Assembly (NCBI RefSeq): GCF_900102165.1
Contig: NZ_FNBD01000002.1
Location: 510,275-574,274, forward strand
From: Cellulophaga baltica
GTDB lineage: Bacteria > Bacteroidota > Bacteroidia > Flavobacteriales > Flavobacteriaceae
Reading direction: 5' to 3'
Length of the DNA stretch: 64,000 nt
Both the position numbers and the translations under genes were made by a program. Below the pieces are notes generated by a model. It had not been told where the DNA came from and ran no database searches. It was given only the letters and a program-made list of their open reading frames with translations. This document shows positions 32,895 to 42,205 of this stretch, in pieces (the first letter of the stretch is position 1; each line of letters starts with the position of its first letter).

Positions 32895-33374
32895 TTATAA
32901 AAAAGAACTATTGAAAGCTAGTGGCAAGATATCAGACAGCGAACTTATTTTGATTACTTCACCAATTTCCCCCATTAAAAGGATAGAAATAGGTTCTTTC
33001 TGTTTCTGCTCGTATTCTATCATTGCTTGCCTACAATTACCACAAGGAGCAGCAGGTTCTTTTACCGCATAATTCTTTGAAGTTGCTGTAATCGCAACGG
33101 CTTTGATCTTTACACCTGGGTATATGGCACCCGCCTGAAAAATAGCCACCCGTTCTGCACATAATCCTGATGGGTACGATGCATTCTCTTGATTATTGCC
33201 CACCACTACTTTACCATTTTCTAAAAGCACAGCAGCGCCTACATGAAAACTAGAATACGGAGCGTATGCATTAGCTCTGGCCAATACAGCCTGTTCCATT
33301 AGACTCATATCTTCTTGCGCTAAGCGCTCTAAAGATGGGAAAACTTCGTACTCTACTGTTATTTGTTTCTTCAA
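32895..33374 (-). CDS. cdd: Cytidine deaminase, TTG start
   Basis: A 159-residue zinc deaminase converting cytidine and deoxycytidine to uridine. Cys72-Ala-Glu74 and Pro-Cys111-Gly-Asn-Cys114 are the zinc ligands and the catalytic Glu. NASYPSGLCAER is the family motif. I place the start at the TTG at 33374-33372 because it gives the usual flavobacterial length and N-terminus; the only upstream ATG would add about 26 unlike residues and the next internal ATG is too far inside. It lies between porV (112 bp upstream) and pdhA. Confidence 0.88.
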   Translation of the reverse strand: MKKQITVEYEVFPSLERLAQEDMSLMEQAVLARANAYAPYSSFHVGAAVLLENGKVVVGNNQENASYPSGLCAERVAIFQAGAIYPGVKIKAVAITATSKNYAVKEPAAPCGNCRQAMIEYEQKQKEPISILLMGEIGEVIKISSLSDILPLAFNSSFL

Positions 33375-33486
33375 TGTTATTTTTTTTTGAAAGGTAGTAA
33401 ATTTCGAAACTATTTGAATTAAAATAAAAAAATCCAAATTCAAAATAAACATTTCGAATTTGGATTATGCTATTAAGCTATTCTTC

Positions 33487-34635
33487 TTAATCGTTTATGA
33501 ACTCTTCTCCTAAATTAAAGGTAAGTGAAAAACGCAAGGTATTCTCTAAAGGATTTTGAATTTTAGAAGACGAAAATAGATAAGATAAATCTACTTGAGC
33601 CGCTTTAAATTTAAAACCAGCACCCAAAGAGAAGAATTTTCTGGATCCTTTTTCTTCACTCTCATTAAAATATCCTGTACGCAACATAAATGCATCTTGA
33701 TAACTATACTCAGCACCTAAGGCCCAAGTAAACTCTTTCAATTCTTCCGAGAAACCATCAGGAGCATCATTAAAGGATTTAAAGACACCGCTTAGAAATC
33801 CTATTTCTTGATATTCTGCATTATCTACCGAATCAATATCACCGTCCTCATCAAAATCCTGAGGCGTTGGCACTAATAATTTATTAAACTCTGTAGAAAG
33901 TGCTAACTTATTATCTGCATCAAAAATAAAATCAAAGCCGGTTCCAAATTTTAAATTTGTTGGTAAGAAATTTTCTTGTCCGCCTTCATCATAAGAAATC
34001 TTATTTCCTAAATTAGAAAGGTTAAAACCTAATCTCCATCGTCCATCAAAGTTATCATAAGCAATCTCTCTAGAACGGTAAAAACCTGCTATATCTACAG
34101 CAAAAGCACTAGCCGCTTGAGTATCGGCAGACCCCGCTTGATCAGGGAATTTTAAATTGGAGCTAATAAAACGTGCCCCCACAGCCATAGCAAAAGTTTC
34201 GCTAAGCTTTAAAGAATAAGAACCATCAATAGCAAATTCATTAGGTTTTGTTAATGTTCCTGGATCATTTGCAAATTGTCTAAGCTCTATTTCCCCTAAC
34301 GTAAAATATCTTATACTCGCAGCAAAAGCACTACGATCATCAATTTTATTATAAAAACTAGCATTTAACAATGCTATATCTGTAATAATACTTTCCAAAT
34401 AAGGCGTGTAACTAATTCCTATACCCATTTTTTGTTCCGCAAAAGCAAACTTTGCAGGGTTCCATTGTTGCGAATATGCATCAACGGACGTCGCTACACC
34501 AATATCACCCATACCAGAGGCACGAGCATCTGCAGAAATTGTTAAAAAAGGAACAGCCGTCGTAATAACACGTTCAGTTTGAGCGGACACTTTAAAATAA
34601 CCTAAAACTAAGGCAACTACTAATAATTTTTTCAT
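33487..34635 (-). CDS. porV: Type IX secretion outer-membrane protein PorV (LptO)
   Basis: A 382-residue outer-membrane beta-barrel of the FadL-like fold. The signal peptide is MKKLLVVALVLGYFKVSAQ. The conserved start of the mature protein, TTAVPFLTISADARASGMGD and SQQWNPAKFAF, identifies PorV. It shuttles type IX secretion substrates from the Sov translocon to the attachment complex. In well-studied flavobacteria porV lies next to porU and gldJ; here cdd follows and gldJ is divergent, with no porU between. Confidence 0.95.
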   Translation of the reverse strand: MKKLLVVALVLGYFKVSAQTERVITTAVPFLTISADARASGMGDIGVATSVDAYSQQWNPAKFAFAEQKMGIGISYTPYLESIITDIALLNASFYNKIDDRSAFAASIRYFTLGEIELRQFANDPGTLTKPNEFAIDGSYSLKLSETFAMAVGARFISSNLKFPDQAGSADTQAASAFAVDIAGFYRSREIAYDNFDGRWRLGFNLSNLGNKISYDEGGQENFLPTNLKFGTGFDFIFDADNKLALSTEFNKLLVPTPQDFDEDGDIDSVDNAEYQEIGFLSGVFKSFNDAPDGFSEELKEFTWALGAEYSYQDAFMLRTGYFNESEEKGSRKFFSLGAGFKFKAAQVDLSYLFSSSKIQNPLENTLRFSLTFNLGEEFIND

Positions 34636-35062
34636 CTCTCGTTTTCTATACTTAAAATTTATTTGGTTTTCAGGTTATTGATTAGCGCTGGTACATAAAA
34701 GTTATATCAATATTATTACAGTAACGTTCGATTTTAAAAAAACTTATTCAAAAGAAAAAAAAAGCAAAAAATAATTTTCTGTCCTATATAGTATATCAGA
34801 AGATTTTATAGATAAGCTGGAATAAAAAACGGTATTTGAGAAAAAAGGAAAAAACAAAATACTAATACGATCATTACTGCGTTATTAATCTGTAAATACA
34901 ATTTGGCGTACAGAATTAAAAAACTATAAATATTTTTAGATTTACATAAAATATTCTGTAGAAAACACCGTTCTTTAAGCCGAAAGCAGTAATTACAAAC
35001 CAAAATATAATGATTTACCTAACTACATAAAGTAGTTATTTTATTGAACTCAAGTCCTAATT
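34636..35062. other. 427-bp divergent spacer between porV and gldJ
   Basis: Very AT-rich with no credible gene; the longest frame (34806-35003, minus) is hydrophobic and low-complexity. A small inverted repeat TAACTAC (35020-35026) with GTAGTTA (35032-35038) lies 25 bp before the gldJ ATG. In the related Flavobacterium locus the large porU gene fills this position. I see no recognisable porU remnant. Confidence 0.6.
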
Positions 35063-36724
35063 ATGAAAAAACAATTCATCAAAGTTGTACTCTCTTGTGC
35101 TGTTATTGCAGGTAGTGTTAGTAGTTGTAAAAATTCTTCTTCTTCAAAAAACACTTCAAGAGCTACAGGTTGGAAAATAAATGCAAAGGAAGGTGGTTTT
35201 CAACACAACACAGACTATAAAGAGCAAGAAACTGCTCCAGGTTTGGTTTTTGTTGAAGGTGGTACTTTTACAAAAGGTAAGGTACAAGACGATGTTATGC
35301 ATGACTGGAATAACACTCCAACAGCGCAGCATGTTATGTCTTTCTACATGGATGAAACAGAAGTTACCAACTCTATGTATTTAGAGTACTTAGATTACTT
35401 AAAGAGTGTTTACCCTCCTGAAGATCCAAGATATGCGAATATCTACACAGGTGCTTTGCCTGATACTTTAGTATGGAGAAATCGTTTAGGATTCAACGAA
35501 ACCATGACCAACAACTACTTACGTCACCCGGCATATGCAGAATATCCTGTGGTTGGTGTAAACTGGATCCAAGCCGTACAATTTGCGGAATGGAGAACAG
35601 ATAGAGTAAATGAAATTATGCTTGAAAGAGAAGGATACCTTTCTGAAGAAGCAAAATATAAAGTGGTAAACGGAGATATTGAAGGTACATTTAGTACTGA
35701 AGCTTACTTGAATAGACCTGAGTCTGTTTATAATGGGCAAATAGATTCTTTACAAGGAAAAATGAAGAAAGATTCTGTTTCTAACTTCGCATCAAGAAGT
35801 ACAGGTATCATCTTACCTGAATACAGATTACCAACAGAAACAGAGTGGGAATACGCTGCTGCTGCACAAGTAGGGTCTAGAGAATACAACAACCAAAGAG
35901 GTAGAAAAAAATATCCTTGGGAAGGTGATTATACTAGAAACGGACAACGTCTTGGCCGTGGTGATCAATTAGCCAACTTTAAACAAGGTAAAGGTGATTA
36001 CGGTGGAATTGCAGGATGGTCTGATGATGGTGCTGATATTACAGCTCAAGTTAAATCATACAAGCCAAATGATCTTGGATTATACGAGATGGCAGGTAAC
36101 GTTGCAGAATGGGTTGCTGATGTTTACAGACCTATTGTAGATGATGAAGTAAGTGATTTTAACTACTACCGTGGTAACATTTACATGAAAACAGCCATTG
36201 GTGAAGACGGAAAAGTAAATGTAATTAGAGATTCTATTGTTTACGATACCTTACCAAACGGAAAAGTCGTTGCAGTAAATTTACCTGGCGAATTGAAAAT
36301 GGTTGCTGTAGATGAAAACGAAACTTATTTAAGAACAAACTTCTCTTCTAGTGATAACAGAGGTTATAGAGATGGTGAACCAGGATCTTCAAGATTCTAC
36401 GACAGATTCAGTGATGATGAGGACGGCGATGAAAAGAAGAAAATGTACAACTCTCCAAAACATAAAGTACAACGTGATTCTTTAGGAGCTATAACTCGTA
36501 ACTATGACAAATCTAACTACAGAACTACATTAATTAATGATGAAGTTAGAGTTTACAAAGGTGGTTCTTGGAGAGATAGAGCATATTGGTTAGACCCAGC
36601 ACAACGTAGATACTTACCTCAATATATGGCTACTGACTACATCGGATTTAGATGTGCAATGTCTAGAGTAGGTTCTAAGTCTAAAACAAAGAACAAAACC
36701 GTTAGAAGTAAAAAAGTGAAATAA
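35063..36724 (+). CDS. gldJ: Gliding motility lipoprotein GldJ
   Basis: A 553-residue outer-membrane lipoprotein required for gliding and for stability of the type IX secretion/gliding complex. The signal peptide ends in SVSSC with Cys22 lipidated. The rest is an FGE-sulfatase fold: FVEGGTFTKGKV, MDETEVTNSMYLEYL, PTETEWEYAAAA, LYEMAGNVAEWVADVY and YIGFRCAMSR. An acidic insert (SDDEDGDEKKK) and a very basic C-terminal tail (SKTKNKTVRSKKVK) are seen, as in known GldJ, whose extreme C-terminus matters for secretion. It is divergent from porV and ends in a strong terminator. Confidence 0.96.
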   Translation: MKKQFIKVVLSCAVIAGSVSSCKNSSSSKNTSRATGWKINAKEGGFQHNTDYKEQETAPGLVFVEGGTFTKGKVQDDVMHDWNNTPTAQHVMSFYMDETEVTNSMYLEYLDYLKSVYPPEDPRYANIYTGALPDTLVWRNRLGFNETMTNNYLRHPAYAEYPVVGVNWIQAVQFAEWRTDRVNEIMLEREGYLSEEAKYKVVNGDIEGTFSTEAYLNRPESVYNGQIDSLQGKMKKDSVSNFASRSTGIILPEYRLPTETEWEYAAAAQVGSREYNNQRGRKKYPWEGDYTRNGQRLGRGDQLANFKQGKGDYGGIAGWSDDGADITAQVKSYKPNDLGLYEMAGNVAEWVADVYRPIVDDEVSDFNYYRGNIYMKTAIGEDGKVNVIRDSIVYDTLPNGKVVAVNLPGELKMVAVDENETYLRTNFSSSDNRGYRDGEPGSSRFYDRFSDDEDGDEKKKMYNSPKHKVQRDSLGAITRNYDKSNYRTTLINDEVRVYKGGSWRDRAYWLDPAQRRYLPQYMATDYIGFRCAMSRVGSKSKTKNKTVRSKKVK

Positions 36725-36743
36725 TCTTTTTATAAAAAATAGT

Positions 36744-36776
36744 AAAAGTCCCGATGCAACCATCGGGACTTTTTTT
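36744..36776 (+). terminator. Rho-independent terminator after gldJ
   Basis: A 13-bp stem, AAAAGTCCCGATG (36744-36756) with CATCGGGACTTTT (36761-36773), loop CAAC, then a T run to 36776. It lies only 13 nt before the murF ATG at 36790. Confidence 0.92.
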
Positions 36777-36789
36777 ATACTTTAGTTTT

Positions 36790-38064
36790 ATGAAAATAGA
36801 AAAGCTCCATGAACTTTTTTTAGAGTTCCCTACCATAAGTACCGATACTAGAAAAATAACTAAAGACTGTATTTTTTTCGCATTAAAAGGTGATAATTTT
36901 GACGGCAATACCTACGCAAAAAAGGCCATAGAAAGTGGTGCAAAATATGCGATTATTGACCAACAAGAATTTGCTGTAAACGATTCCTTTATTTTAGTTA
37001 CAGACGTTCTAACCTGCTTACAGGAGTTAGCCAATTTTCATAGAAAATTTAGCTCAGCAAAAGTAATTGCACTAACAGGCAGTAATGGCAAAACCACGAC
37101 CAAAGAACTTATAAATTCTGTTTTAAGCACCAGCTACAGAACAATTGCTACCGTTGGAAATCTAAACAATCACATTGGCGTACCCTTAACCCTACTTCAC
37201 ATAAAAGCGGATACCGAAATTGCCATTATAGAAATGGGTGCTAATCATCAAAAAGAAATTGAATTCTTATGTAGTATTGCAGCGCCAGATTTTGGATACA
37301 TCACTAATTTTGGAAAAGCACACTTAGAAGGGTTTGGCGGATTTAAAGGTGTCATTAAAGGAAAAAGTGAACTATACACCTATCTTCAACAAGAGAATAA
37401 GCCAATCTTTTTTAACGCAGATGACGAAATCCAAGTTACAAAATTAGCACCTTATATCCCTAAATTTGGTTTCAGTCAAACAGATGCTAAATACTACAAC
37501 ATTGAACTTAAGAAGGTAGATCCTTTTGTGACCATCAGCTTTGAGAAAGAAGAAATAAACTCAAATCTAATAGGTGCATATAATTTCATCAATTGCTGTG
37601 CAGCTATTATTATGGGAAAATACTTCAATGTTCCAATAGCGCAAATTAAAAATGGAATAGAACGCTATATCCCCGCTAACAATCGCTCTCAAATATTGGA
37701 GCAAAATGGCCATAAAATAATATTGGACGCTTACAATGCCAACCCTAGCAGCATGAAAGCTGCTTTGGAGAATTTCAGCAAACTAAAAGCATCCAAAAAA
37801 ATAGTTTTCTTAGGAGACATGTTCGAGCTAGGAAACTCCGCTCCCGAAGAACACCAATATATTGCCGAATTAACTTCGTCCCTTAATTTTGATGATGCTT
37901 TTTTAATTGGCGAAAATTTTGCCTTAACGAGTTCTCATCTAAAAACCTTTAAGTCTTTTAATGAACTCTCAGAATTCTTAAAAAGCAATACACTTCAAAA
38001 TAGTGCTATTTTGATTAAAGGATCAAGAGGCATGGCTTTGGAAAGAATGCTAGACCTAATTTAA
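36790..38064 (+). CDS. murF: UDP-N-acetylmuramoyl-tripeptide--D-alanyl-D-alanine ligase
   Basis: A 424-residue Mur ligase adding D-Ala-D-Ala to the peptidoglycan precursor in the cytoplasm. The start is the ATG at 36790 (MKIEKLHELF); a longer frame would begin inside the gldJ terminator. STDTRKITKDCIFFALKG is the UDP-binding N-terminal domain, GSNGKTT at 97-103 binds ATP, and AIIEMGANHQKEIEFL and LDAYNANPSSM are typical of MurF. gldJ-murF order is conserved in flavobacteria. A strong terminator precedes it, so some read-through or an embedded promoter is needed. Confidence 0.95.
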   Translation: MKIEKLHELFLEFPTISTDTRKITKDCIFFALKGDNFDGNTYAKKAIESGAKYAIIDQQEFAVNDSFILVTDVLTCLQELANFHRKFSSAKVIALTGSNGKTTTKELINSVLSTSYRTIATVGNLNNHIGVPLTLLHIKADTEIAIIEMGANHQKEIEFLCSIAAPDFGYITNFGKAHLEGFGGFKGVIKGKSELYTYLQQENKPIFFNADDEIQVTKLAPYIPKFGFSQTDAKYYNIELKKVDPFVTISFEKEEINSNLIGAYNFINCCAAIIMGKYFNVPIAQIKNGIERYIPANNRSQILEQNGHKIILDAYNANPSSMKAALENFSKLKASKKIVFLGDMFELGNSAPEEHQYIAELTSSLNFDDAFLIGENFALTSSHLKTFKSFNELSEFLKSNTLQNSAILIKGSRGMALERMLDLI

Positions 38065-38069
38065 AAAAT

Positions 38070-38107
38070 TAGTAAGATGAATGCCTCCATTAGCATTCAT
38101 CTTACTA
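38070..38107 (-). terminator. Terminator after glpD, also at the murF end
   Basis: A perfect 15-bp stem (38070-38084 with 38093-38107, core AGTAAGATGAATGC) around an 8-nt loop. The T run is on the minus strand (complement of AAAAAA at 38063-38068), so it terminates glpD; for murF the hairpin has no T run. Confidence 0.8.
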
Positions 38108-38125
38108 GTACCACTCTTCTGCCTA

Positions 38126-39775
38126 TTAAAATTCTGAATGTGATTTTATGAGCGCATCTAACTCTGAGTTATACTTTTGCAAAGTGGCGTCATTAAGATC
38201 AAAAGTTTCCTTGAAGACTGAAAAAACTATTTCCCGATGTTTTTTCACACTCTTGATATCAAAATAGAGCCTCCCTGTTCTTCTGACAAAAAAATCTAAG
38301 GGAGTTACCACCATTTCATTATGAATGCAAAATTGCAATTCTGCTAAAATTAATTTTTCTTTAGGCTTCTCATTAGTACTAGCATTATAACATTCTAAAA
38401 TAGCTTCTGTCTGCTTCCCATACGTTGTCACTAGATACCAAGCCCGATGCTTTTTAAAGTTATCAACTTTAAGAATTTTATGAATCTTGGCTATATACTT
38501 CTTAACCTCTTTATAGTTCTTCCAAGGCCCTCCTACAAGCGGAATCTCATCTGTAAAGACATCTTTATATGCTACATTTGTTTGTCGTTCTAATCGCCTC
38601 TGAAGTTTATCAACTACCCTTTCCGCCATTTTACGATACCCCGTAAGCTTTCCCCCAGCCATACTTAGCAAGCCTGAATCAGATTTAAATATCTCATCCT
38701 TTCTTGAAAGCTCTGAAGGCGATTTTCCTTCTTCGTGAATTAATGGTCTTAAACCTGCCCAAGAAGACACAATATCTTTACGCTCTAAATGAACACTAGG
38801 AAACATGTTATTGATAGCGTCTAATAAATAATCTGCATCTTCTACAGTCGCTACAACATCTTCCTTAGAACGCTTGTAATTGGTATCCGTTGTACCTGCA
38901 TAAGTTACATTTCCTCTAGGAATAGCAAACATCATGCGACCATCTGGAATATCGAAATACACGGATTGTTTTAGCGGCAGTTTTTCTTTCTCAAATACCA
39001 AATGAACGCCTTTGGTCAAATGCAATTGCTTTCCTTCTTTAGAATGATTGATAGTTCGCAACTCATCTACCCAAGGGCCTGCAGCATTAATGACAAACTT
39101 AGATTTAATTTGATATTCCTCCCCACTAACTACATCCTCAACTTTAACTCCCGAAATTTGACCATCTGTATACAAAAAGTCATTGACCTTCGTATAGTTT
39201 AAAGCTGTCCCACCAAAATTTAATCCTGTTTTAATATTCTCCAAGGTTAATCTAGCATCGTCTGTTCTATATTCCGCATAATAGCCAGAACCTTTTAAGA
39301 TAGCTTCAGGAAGTAGCGGCTCTAAGGCTAAGGTTTTCTCCTTATCCATCATCTTACGCTTATCATCACCTTCTACATCTGCGAGAATATCATACACCTT
39401 CAACCCAAAAGAAGTCATCCATTCGCCATAGGAGCCATTTTCTATTAAAGGCAATAGCATTTTCTCAGGAATGACTAAATGTGGCGCCAATTTATGCACT
39501 ATAGCACGCTCTGTACCCACTTCTTTGACCAACAAAAGCTCAAACTGTTTTAAATACCGCAGTCCGCCATGAATTAGCTTGGATGATTTACTACTGGTTC
39601 CGGAAGCAAAATCACCCTTTTCTACCAAGGCCACTTTCATTCCTCTTGAGGATGCATCTAGTAAAATACCTGCCCCAGTAATCCCCCCACCAATAACTAC
39701 CAAATCAAAAGTTTCTTCTCTTAATTTTTCAATTATCTCGTTTCTTTTAAAATATGTAAAATGATTTTTTTCCAT
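38126..39775 (-). CDS. glpD: FAD-dependent glycerol-3-phosphate dehydrogenase/oxidase
   Basis: A 549-residue flavoprotein. VVIGGGITGAGILLDASSRG (27-46) is the FAD-binding loop; DFASGTSSKSSKLIHGGLRYL is the highly conserved GlpD motif, here quoted across its core. GMRMFAIPRG-like DGRMMFAIPRGNVTYAGTTD contacts the substrate region. The C-terminal DAO-like domain contains YLVTTYGKQTEAILE. It oxidises glycerol 3-phosphate to dihydroxyacetone phosphate at the inner membrane, feeding electrons to quinones. It is monocistronic with its own terminator; no glpK or glpF is nearby. Confidence 0.94.
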   Translation of the reverse strand: MEKNHFTYFKRNEIIEKLREETFDLVVIGGGITGAGILLDASSRGMKVALVEKGDFASGTSSKSSKLIHGGLRYLKQFELLLVKEVGTERAIVHKLAPHLVIPEKMLLPLIENGSYGEWMTSFGLKVYDILADVEGDDKRKMMDKEKTLALEPLLPEAILKGSGYYAEYRTDDARLTLENIKTGLNFGGTALNYTKVNDFLYTDGQISGVKVEDVVSGEEYQIKSKFVINAAGPWVDELRTINHSKEGKQLHLTKGVHLVFEKEKLPLKQSVYFDIPDGRMMFAIPRGNVTYAGTTDTNYKRSKEDVVATVEDADYLLDAINNMFPSVHLERKDIVSSWAGLRPLIHEEGKSPSELSRKDEIFKSDSGLLSMAGGKLTGYRKMAERVVDKLQRRLERQTNVAYKDVFTDEIPLVGGPWKNYKEVKKYIAKIHKILKVDNFKKHRAWYLVTTYGKQTEAILECYNASTNEKPKEKLILAELQFCIHNEMVVTPLDFFVRRTGRLYFDIKSVKKHREIVFSVFKETFDLNDATLQKYNSELDALIKSHSEF

Positions 39776-39908
39776 TTATGAAGATCAGTCAGCTTTTAAA
39801 GAAACTTCAATTTCTTTAAAAAATAAATTCAACTAAAGTTATAGAATAAAATAGAACTATTAGATGTAAATGAAGATAGATTGGAAAAAATAGAGAGGAG
39901 GGTAAAAT

Positions 39909-39940
39909 AAAAAAGGCTTCCATAAAAATGGAAGCCTTTT
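39909..39940 (-). terminator. Terminator downstream of tRNA-Val
   Basis: A 13-bp stem, AAAAGGCTTCCAT (39911-39923) with ATGGAAGCCTTTT (39928-39940), loop AAAA. It lies 8 nt beyond the 3' end of the tRNA on the minus strand, with T residues following. Confidence 0.85.
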
Positions 39941-39948
39941 AATTACTG

Positions 39949-40023
39949 TGGGCCCTGTAGGATTCGAACCTACGACCCCCTGCTTGTAAGGCAGGTGCTC
40001 TAAACCAACTGAGCTAAGAGCCC
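39949..40023 (-). tRNA. tRNA-Val (anticodon UAC)
   Basis: A 75-nt cloverleaf on the minus strand. The acceptor 5' GGGCTCT pairs with AGGGCCC (one G-U pair); the D arm is AGCTCAGTTGGTTTAGAGC, the anticodon loop CTTACAA on the stem CCTGC/GCAGG, and the T arm has GGTTCGAATCC. The anticodon TAC reads valine GUA. CCA is not encoded. It is a single gene between glpD and folC with a terminator after it. Confidence 0.95.
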
Positions 40024-40102
40024 GATTTGCTAAACTTGTTTCGTTAAGCGAGTGCAAATATATAATAGTTTTTCAATTCTCAAAAGAAAAAAATGATTTT
40101 TT

Positions 40103-41314
40103 TTATAAAATTTCTGCCACAACAAAAGTACTTCCGCCCACATAGACAAAATCACGCTTAGATGCCGCCGACAAAGCACTTTCAAGTGCCTTATTTACAG
40201 AAGAATAAGATTCCCCTATCAATTTATGCGCTTCCGCAGTATTTTTTAAAATAATTTCATCTAAACCTCTATTTATTTTTGGAGCACAAAAATAATACCT
40301 CGCATTTTTTGGAAAAAGTGGTAAAATTAATGCCAAGTCTTTATCTTTTACAAAACCTAAAACTACATGCAACTGATCATATTTTTGTTTTAATAGTTGT
40401 TGTATGACTATTTTCAAACCATCCGTATTATGTGCTGTATCGCAAACTACGCTTGGATGTTCTGATAGTGTTTGCCACCTTCCTAATAGACCTGTATTGA
40501 CCACCACATTCAACAAGCCTTTTCTAATAGCTTCTTTTGACACCTTAAACGCCTTAAGCTTATGGATAACCTCAAGTACACCTTTCATGTTTTTCTCTTG
40601 GTAAGATCCTAATAAACACGTCTGATAGACATCCTCTACGATTTGATCAGCAAACGTAATTTCAGCGTCCTTAGATTTCGCAATGGCCATAAAAACTTCT
40701 TGCGTCTCTAATTGTGTCTCACTTATTACAACGGGTACATTATTCTTTATAATCCCAGCTTTCTCCGCTGCAATTTTAGCAAGCGTGTCACCAAGGAGCT
40801 CTACATGATCTAAACCAATATTGGTAATCAATGAAACTTCTGGATGAATAATATTTGTAGAATCTAACCTTCCTCCTAATCCAACTTCTATTACCGCAAT
40901 ATCAACATCCTGATTTACAAAATAATCAAATGCCATACCTACGGTCATCTCAAAAAAGGAGAGCCTATTCGCTTTTAAATAGTCAAAATTAGTTTCGATA
41001 AAATCAATAACCTCTTCCTCAGAAATAGAGGTTCCGTTAATTTTTATGCGTTCTCTGAAGTCTTTTAGATGAGGGGAAGTATACAAGCCTACTTTATAGC
41101 CCGCTTCTTGCAATATGGAAGCAAGCATATGACTACTTGAACCTTTACCATTAGTACCGGCTACATGTATACTTTTAAACTTATGTTCTGGATGATTTAA
41201 ATGCGCAGCAAAATTTTTAATACCCTCTAATTTTCCTGAATGAGCACTTACCCCTTTTTGCTGATACATTGGAAGTTGCGCAAACATCCAATCCAACACT
41301 TCTTGATAAGTCAT
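40103..41314 (-). CDS. folC: Bifunctional folylpolyglutamate/dihydrofolate synthase
   Basis: A 403-residue Mur-ligase-fold enzyme adding glutamate to folates. SIHVAGTNGKGSSSHML contains the ATP loop GTNGKGS at 53-59. YTSPHLKDFRERIKINGT is the folate-binding motif, VIEVGLGGRLDSTNII the FolC hallmark, and VVCDTAHNTDGLKI the C-terminal domain motif. It follows the TonB-like gene by 3 bp and is the last gene of a minus-strand series starting with the glutamate-type dehydrogenase. Confidence 0.94.
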   Translation of the reverse strand: MTYQEVLDWMFAQLPMYQQKGVSAHSGKLEGIKNFAAHLNHPEHKFKSIHVAGTNGKGSSSHMLASILQEAGYKVGLYTSPHLKDFRERIKINGTSISEEEVIDFIETNFDYLKANRLSFFEMTVGMAFDYFVNQDVDIAVIEVGLGGRLDSTNIIHPEVSLITNIGLDHVELLGDTLAKIAAEKAGIIKNNVPVVISETQLETQEVFMAIAKSKDAEITFADQIVEDVYQTCLLGSYQEKNMKGVLEVIHKLKAFKVSKEAIRKGLLNVVVNTGLLGRWQTLSEHPSVVCDTAHNTDGLKIVIQQLLKQKYDQLHVVLGFVKDKDLALILPLFPKNARYYFCAPKINRGLDEIILKNTAEAHKLIGESYSSVNKALESALSAASKRDFVYVGGSTFVVAEIL

Positions 41315-41317
41315 GCG

Positions 41318-42205
41318 CTAATCTGACAATTTGAAATTCACCACCACAAAACCAACTTGTTGGTTTGGCGCATTAGGATCTGGCTTCCAAGTATGTGCTT
41401 TTGCGGTCAGCTCTGCAGGTTTCATTAAACAAGGGTTTGTATTGGTCGTCCCTTTCACTCCTGGAGTAGCACTAATCACACGACCATTTCTATCCACAAT
41501 AATTTTTACTACCACCCTACCTTCTTCATTGCAGTCTTGTTTTACAGAACTACTGCCCGCTAATGATCTACCGTTTAATCCGTAACCACCACCGCCGCTT
41601 CCAGAACCTGGAGATCCATAATAACTCGTGGCATAAGGGTTTCCATTAGGATTTCCTTTATCTCCCGATTTATTATCATTGCCCTCACCACCCGATGCAG
41701 AACCGTCGGACTTATTAAGTCCTCCCATCATTTCATCAAGCTTTCTTTTTTTAGCATCTTGCTCTTTTTGAGCTTTTTCTTTTGCCTCTTGTTTTTCACG
41801 AGCTACACGATCCGCCTCTGCTTTTGCTGCTTTCTCTGCAGCATCTGCCTTACGCTTTGCTTCTTTTTGCTGTTTGATCACCAAAGATTCTTCACTATCT
41901 TGGGTAACCACTTTTTCTGTTGGTTGCTCACTAGATGCTGCATCTTCCGGAACCACTTCTTCAACTTTCTCTTGTTGCGAAGGTGGAACAACCGGAGTAT
42001 CTAATGGCTCTGATTGAATCTTTTCTTTAGGTTGAACAGTTCCGCTCCCATAATCTGTAGTACCGAAGTTCACTGAAATACCATTCTCTTCTGGAGGATC
42101 TAAATAAGTTAGCCCCACATAAAAAAGCACTAACAACAGTAGACTTAAAAGTACTGTTGTTAGTGTAAAAGATTTTTTCTTATGTCTCGTGTCTAGTAAT
42201 GACAT
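41318..42205 (-). CDS. TonB-like energy transducer
   Basis: A 295-residue protein with one N-terminal membrane helix (about 13-33) after a basic start. A long Glu/Lys/Ala-rich segment (about 105-160, many KAEAD-type repeats) looks like a helical spacer, followed by a Gly/Ser/Asn-rich stretch with GSGSGGGGYGLNGRS. A short C-terminal TonB/TolA-like domain follows (EEGRVVVKIIVDRNGRVISA). Its start overlaps the ExbD stop by one base. With ExbB and ExbD it should transmit proton-motive force to outer-membrane receptors or act in a Tol-like role. Confidence 0.85.
   Translation of the reverse strand: MSLLDTRHKKKSFTLTTVLLSLLLLVLFYVGLTYLDPPEENGISVNFGTTDYGSGTVQPKEKIQSEPLDTPVVPPSQQEKVEEVVPEDAASSEQPTEKVVTQDSEESLVIKQQKEAKRKADAAEKAAKAEADRVAREKQEAKEKAQKEQDAKKRKLDEMMGGLNKSDGSASGGEGNDNKSGDKGNPNGNPYATSYYGSPGSGSGGGGYGLNGRSLAGSSSVKQDCNEEGRVVVKIIVDRNGRVISATPGVKGTTNTNPCLMKPAELTAKAHTWKPDPNAPNQQVGFVVVNFKLSD

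Noticed and set aside
34806..35003. Minus-strand 65-codon frame in the porV-gldJ spacer as a porU remnant
   Set aside because: Hydrophobic low-complexity sequence with no resemblance to the C25 peptidase domain.
36754..36789. Longer murF start
   Set aside because: It would begin within the gldJ terminator stem; the ATG at 36790 fits the MurF N-terminus.
41590..41640. Gly-codon repeats in the TonB-like gene as a possible tandem repeat or CRISPR-like array
   Set aside because: It is an irregular Gly/Ser-rich linker in a coding frame, without repeat-spacer periodicity.
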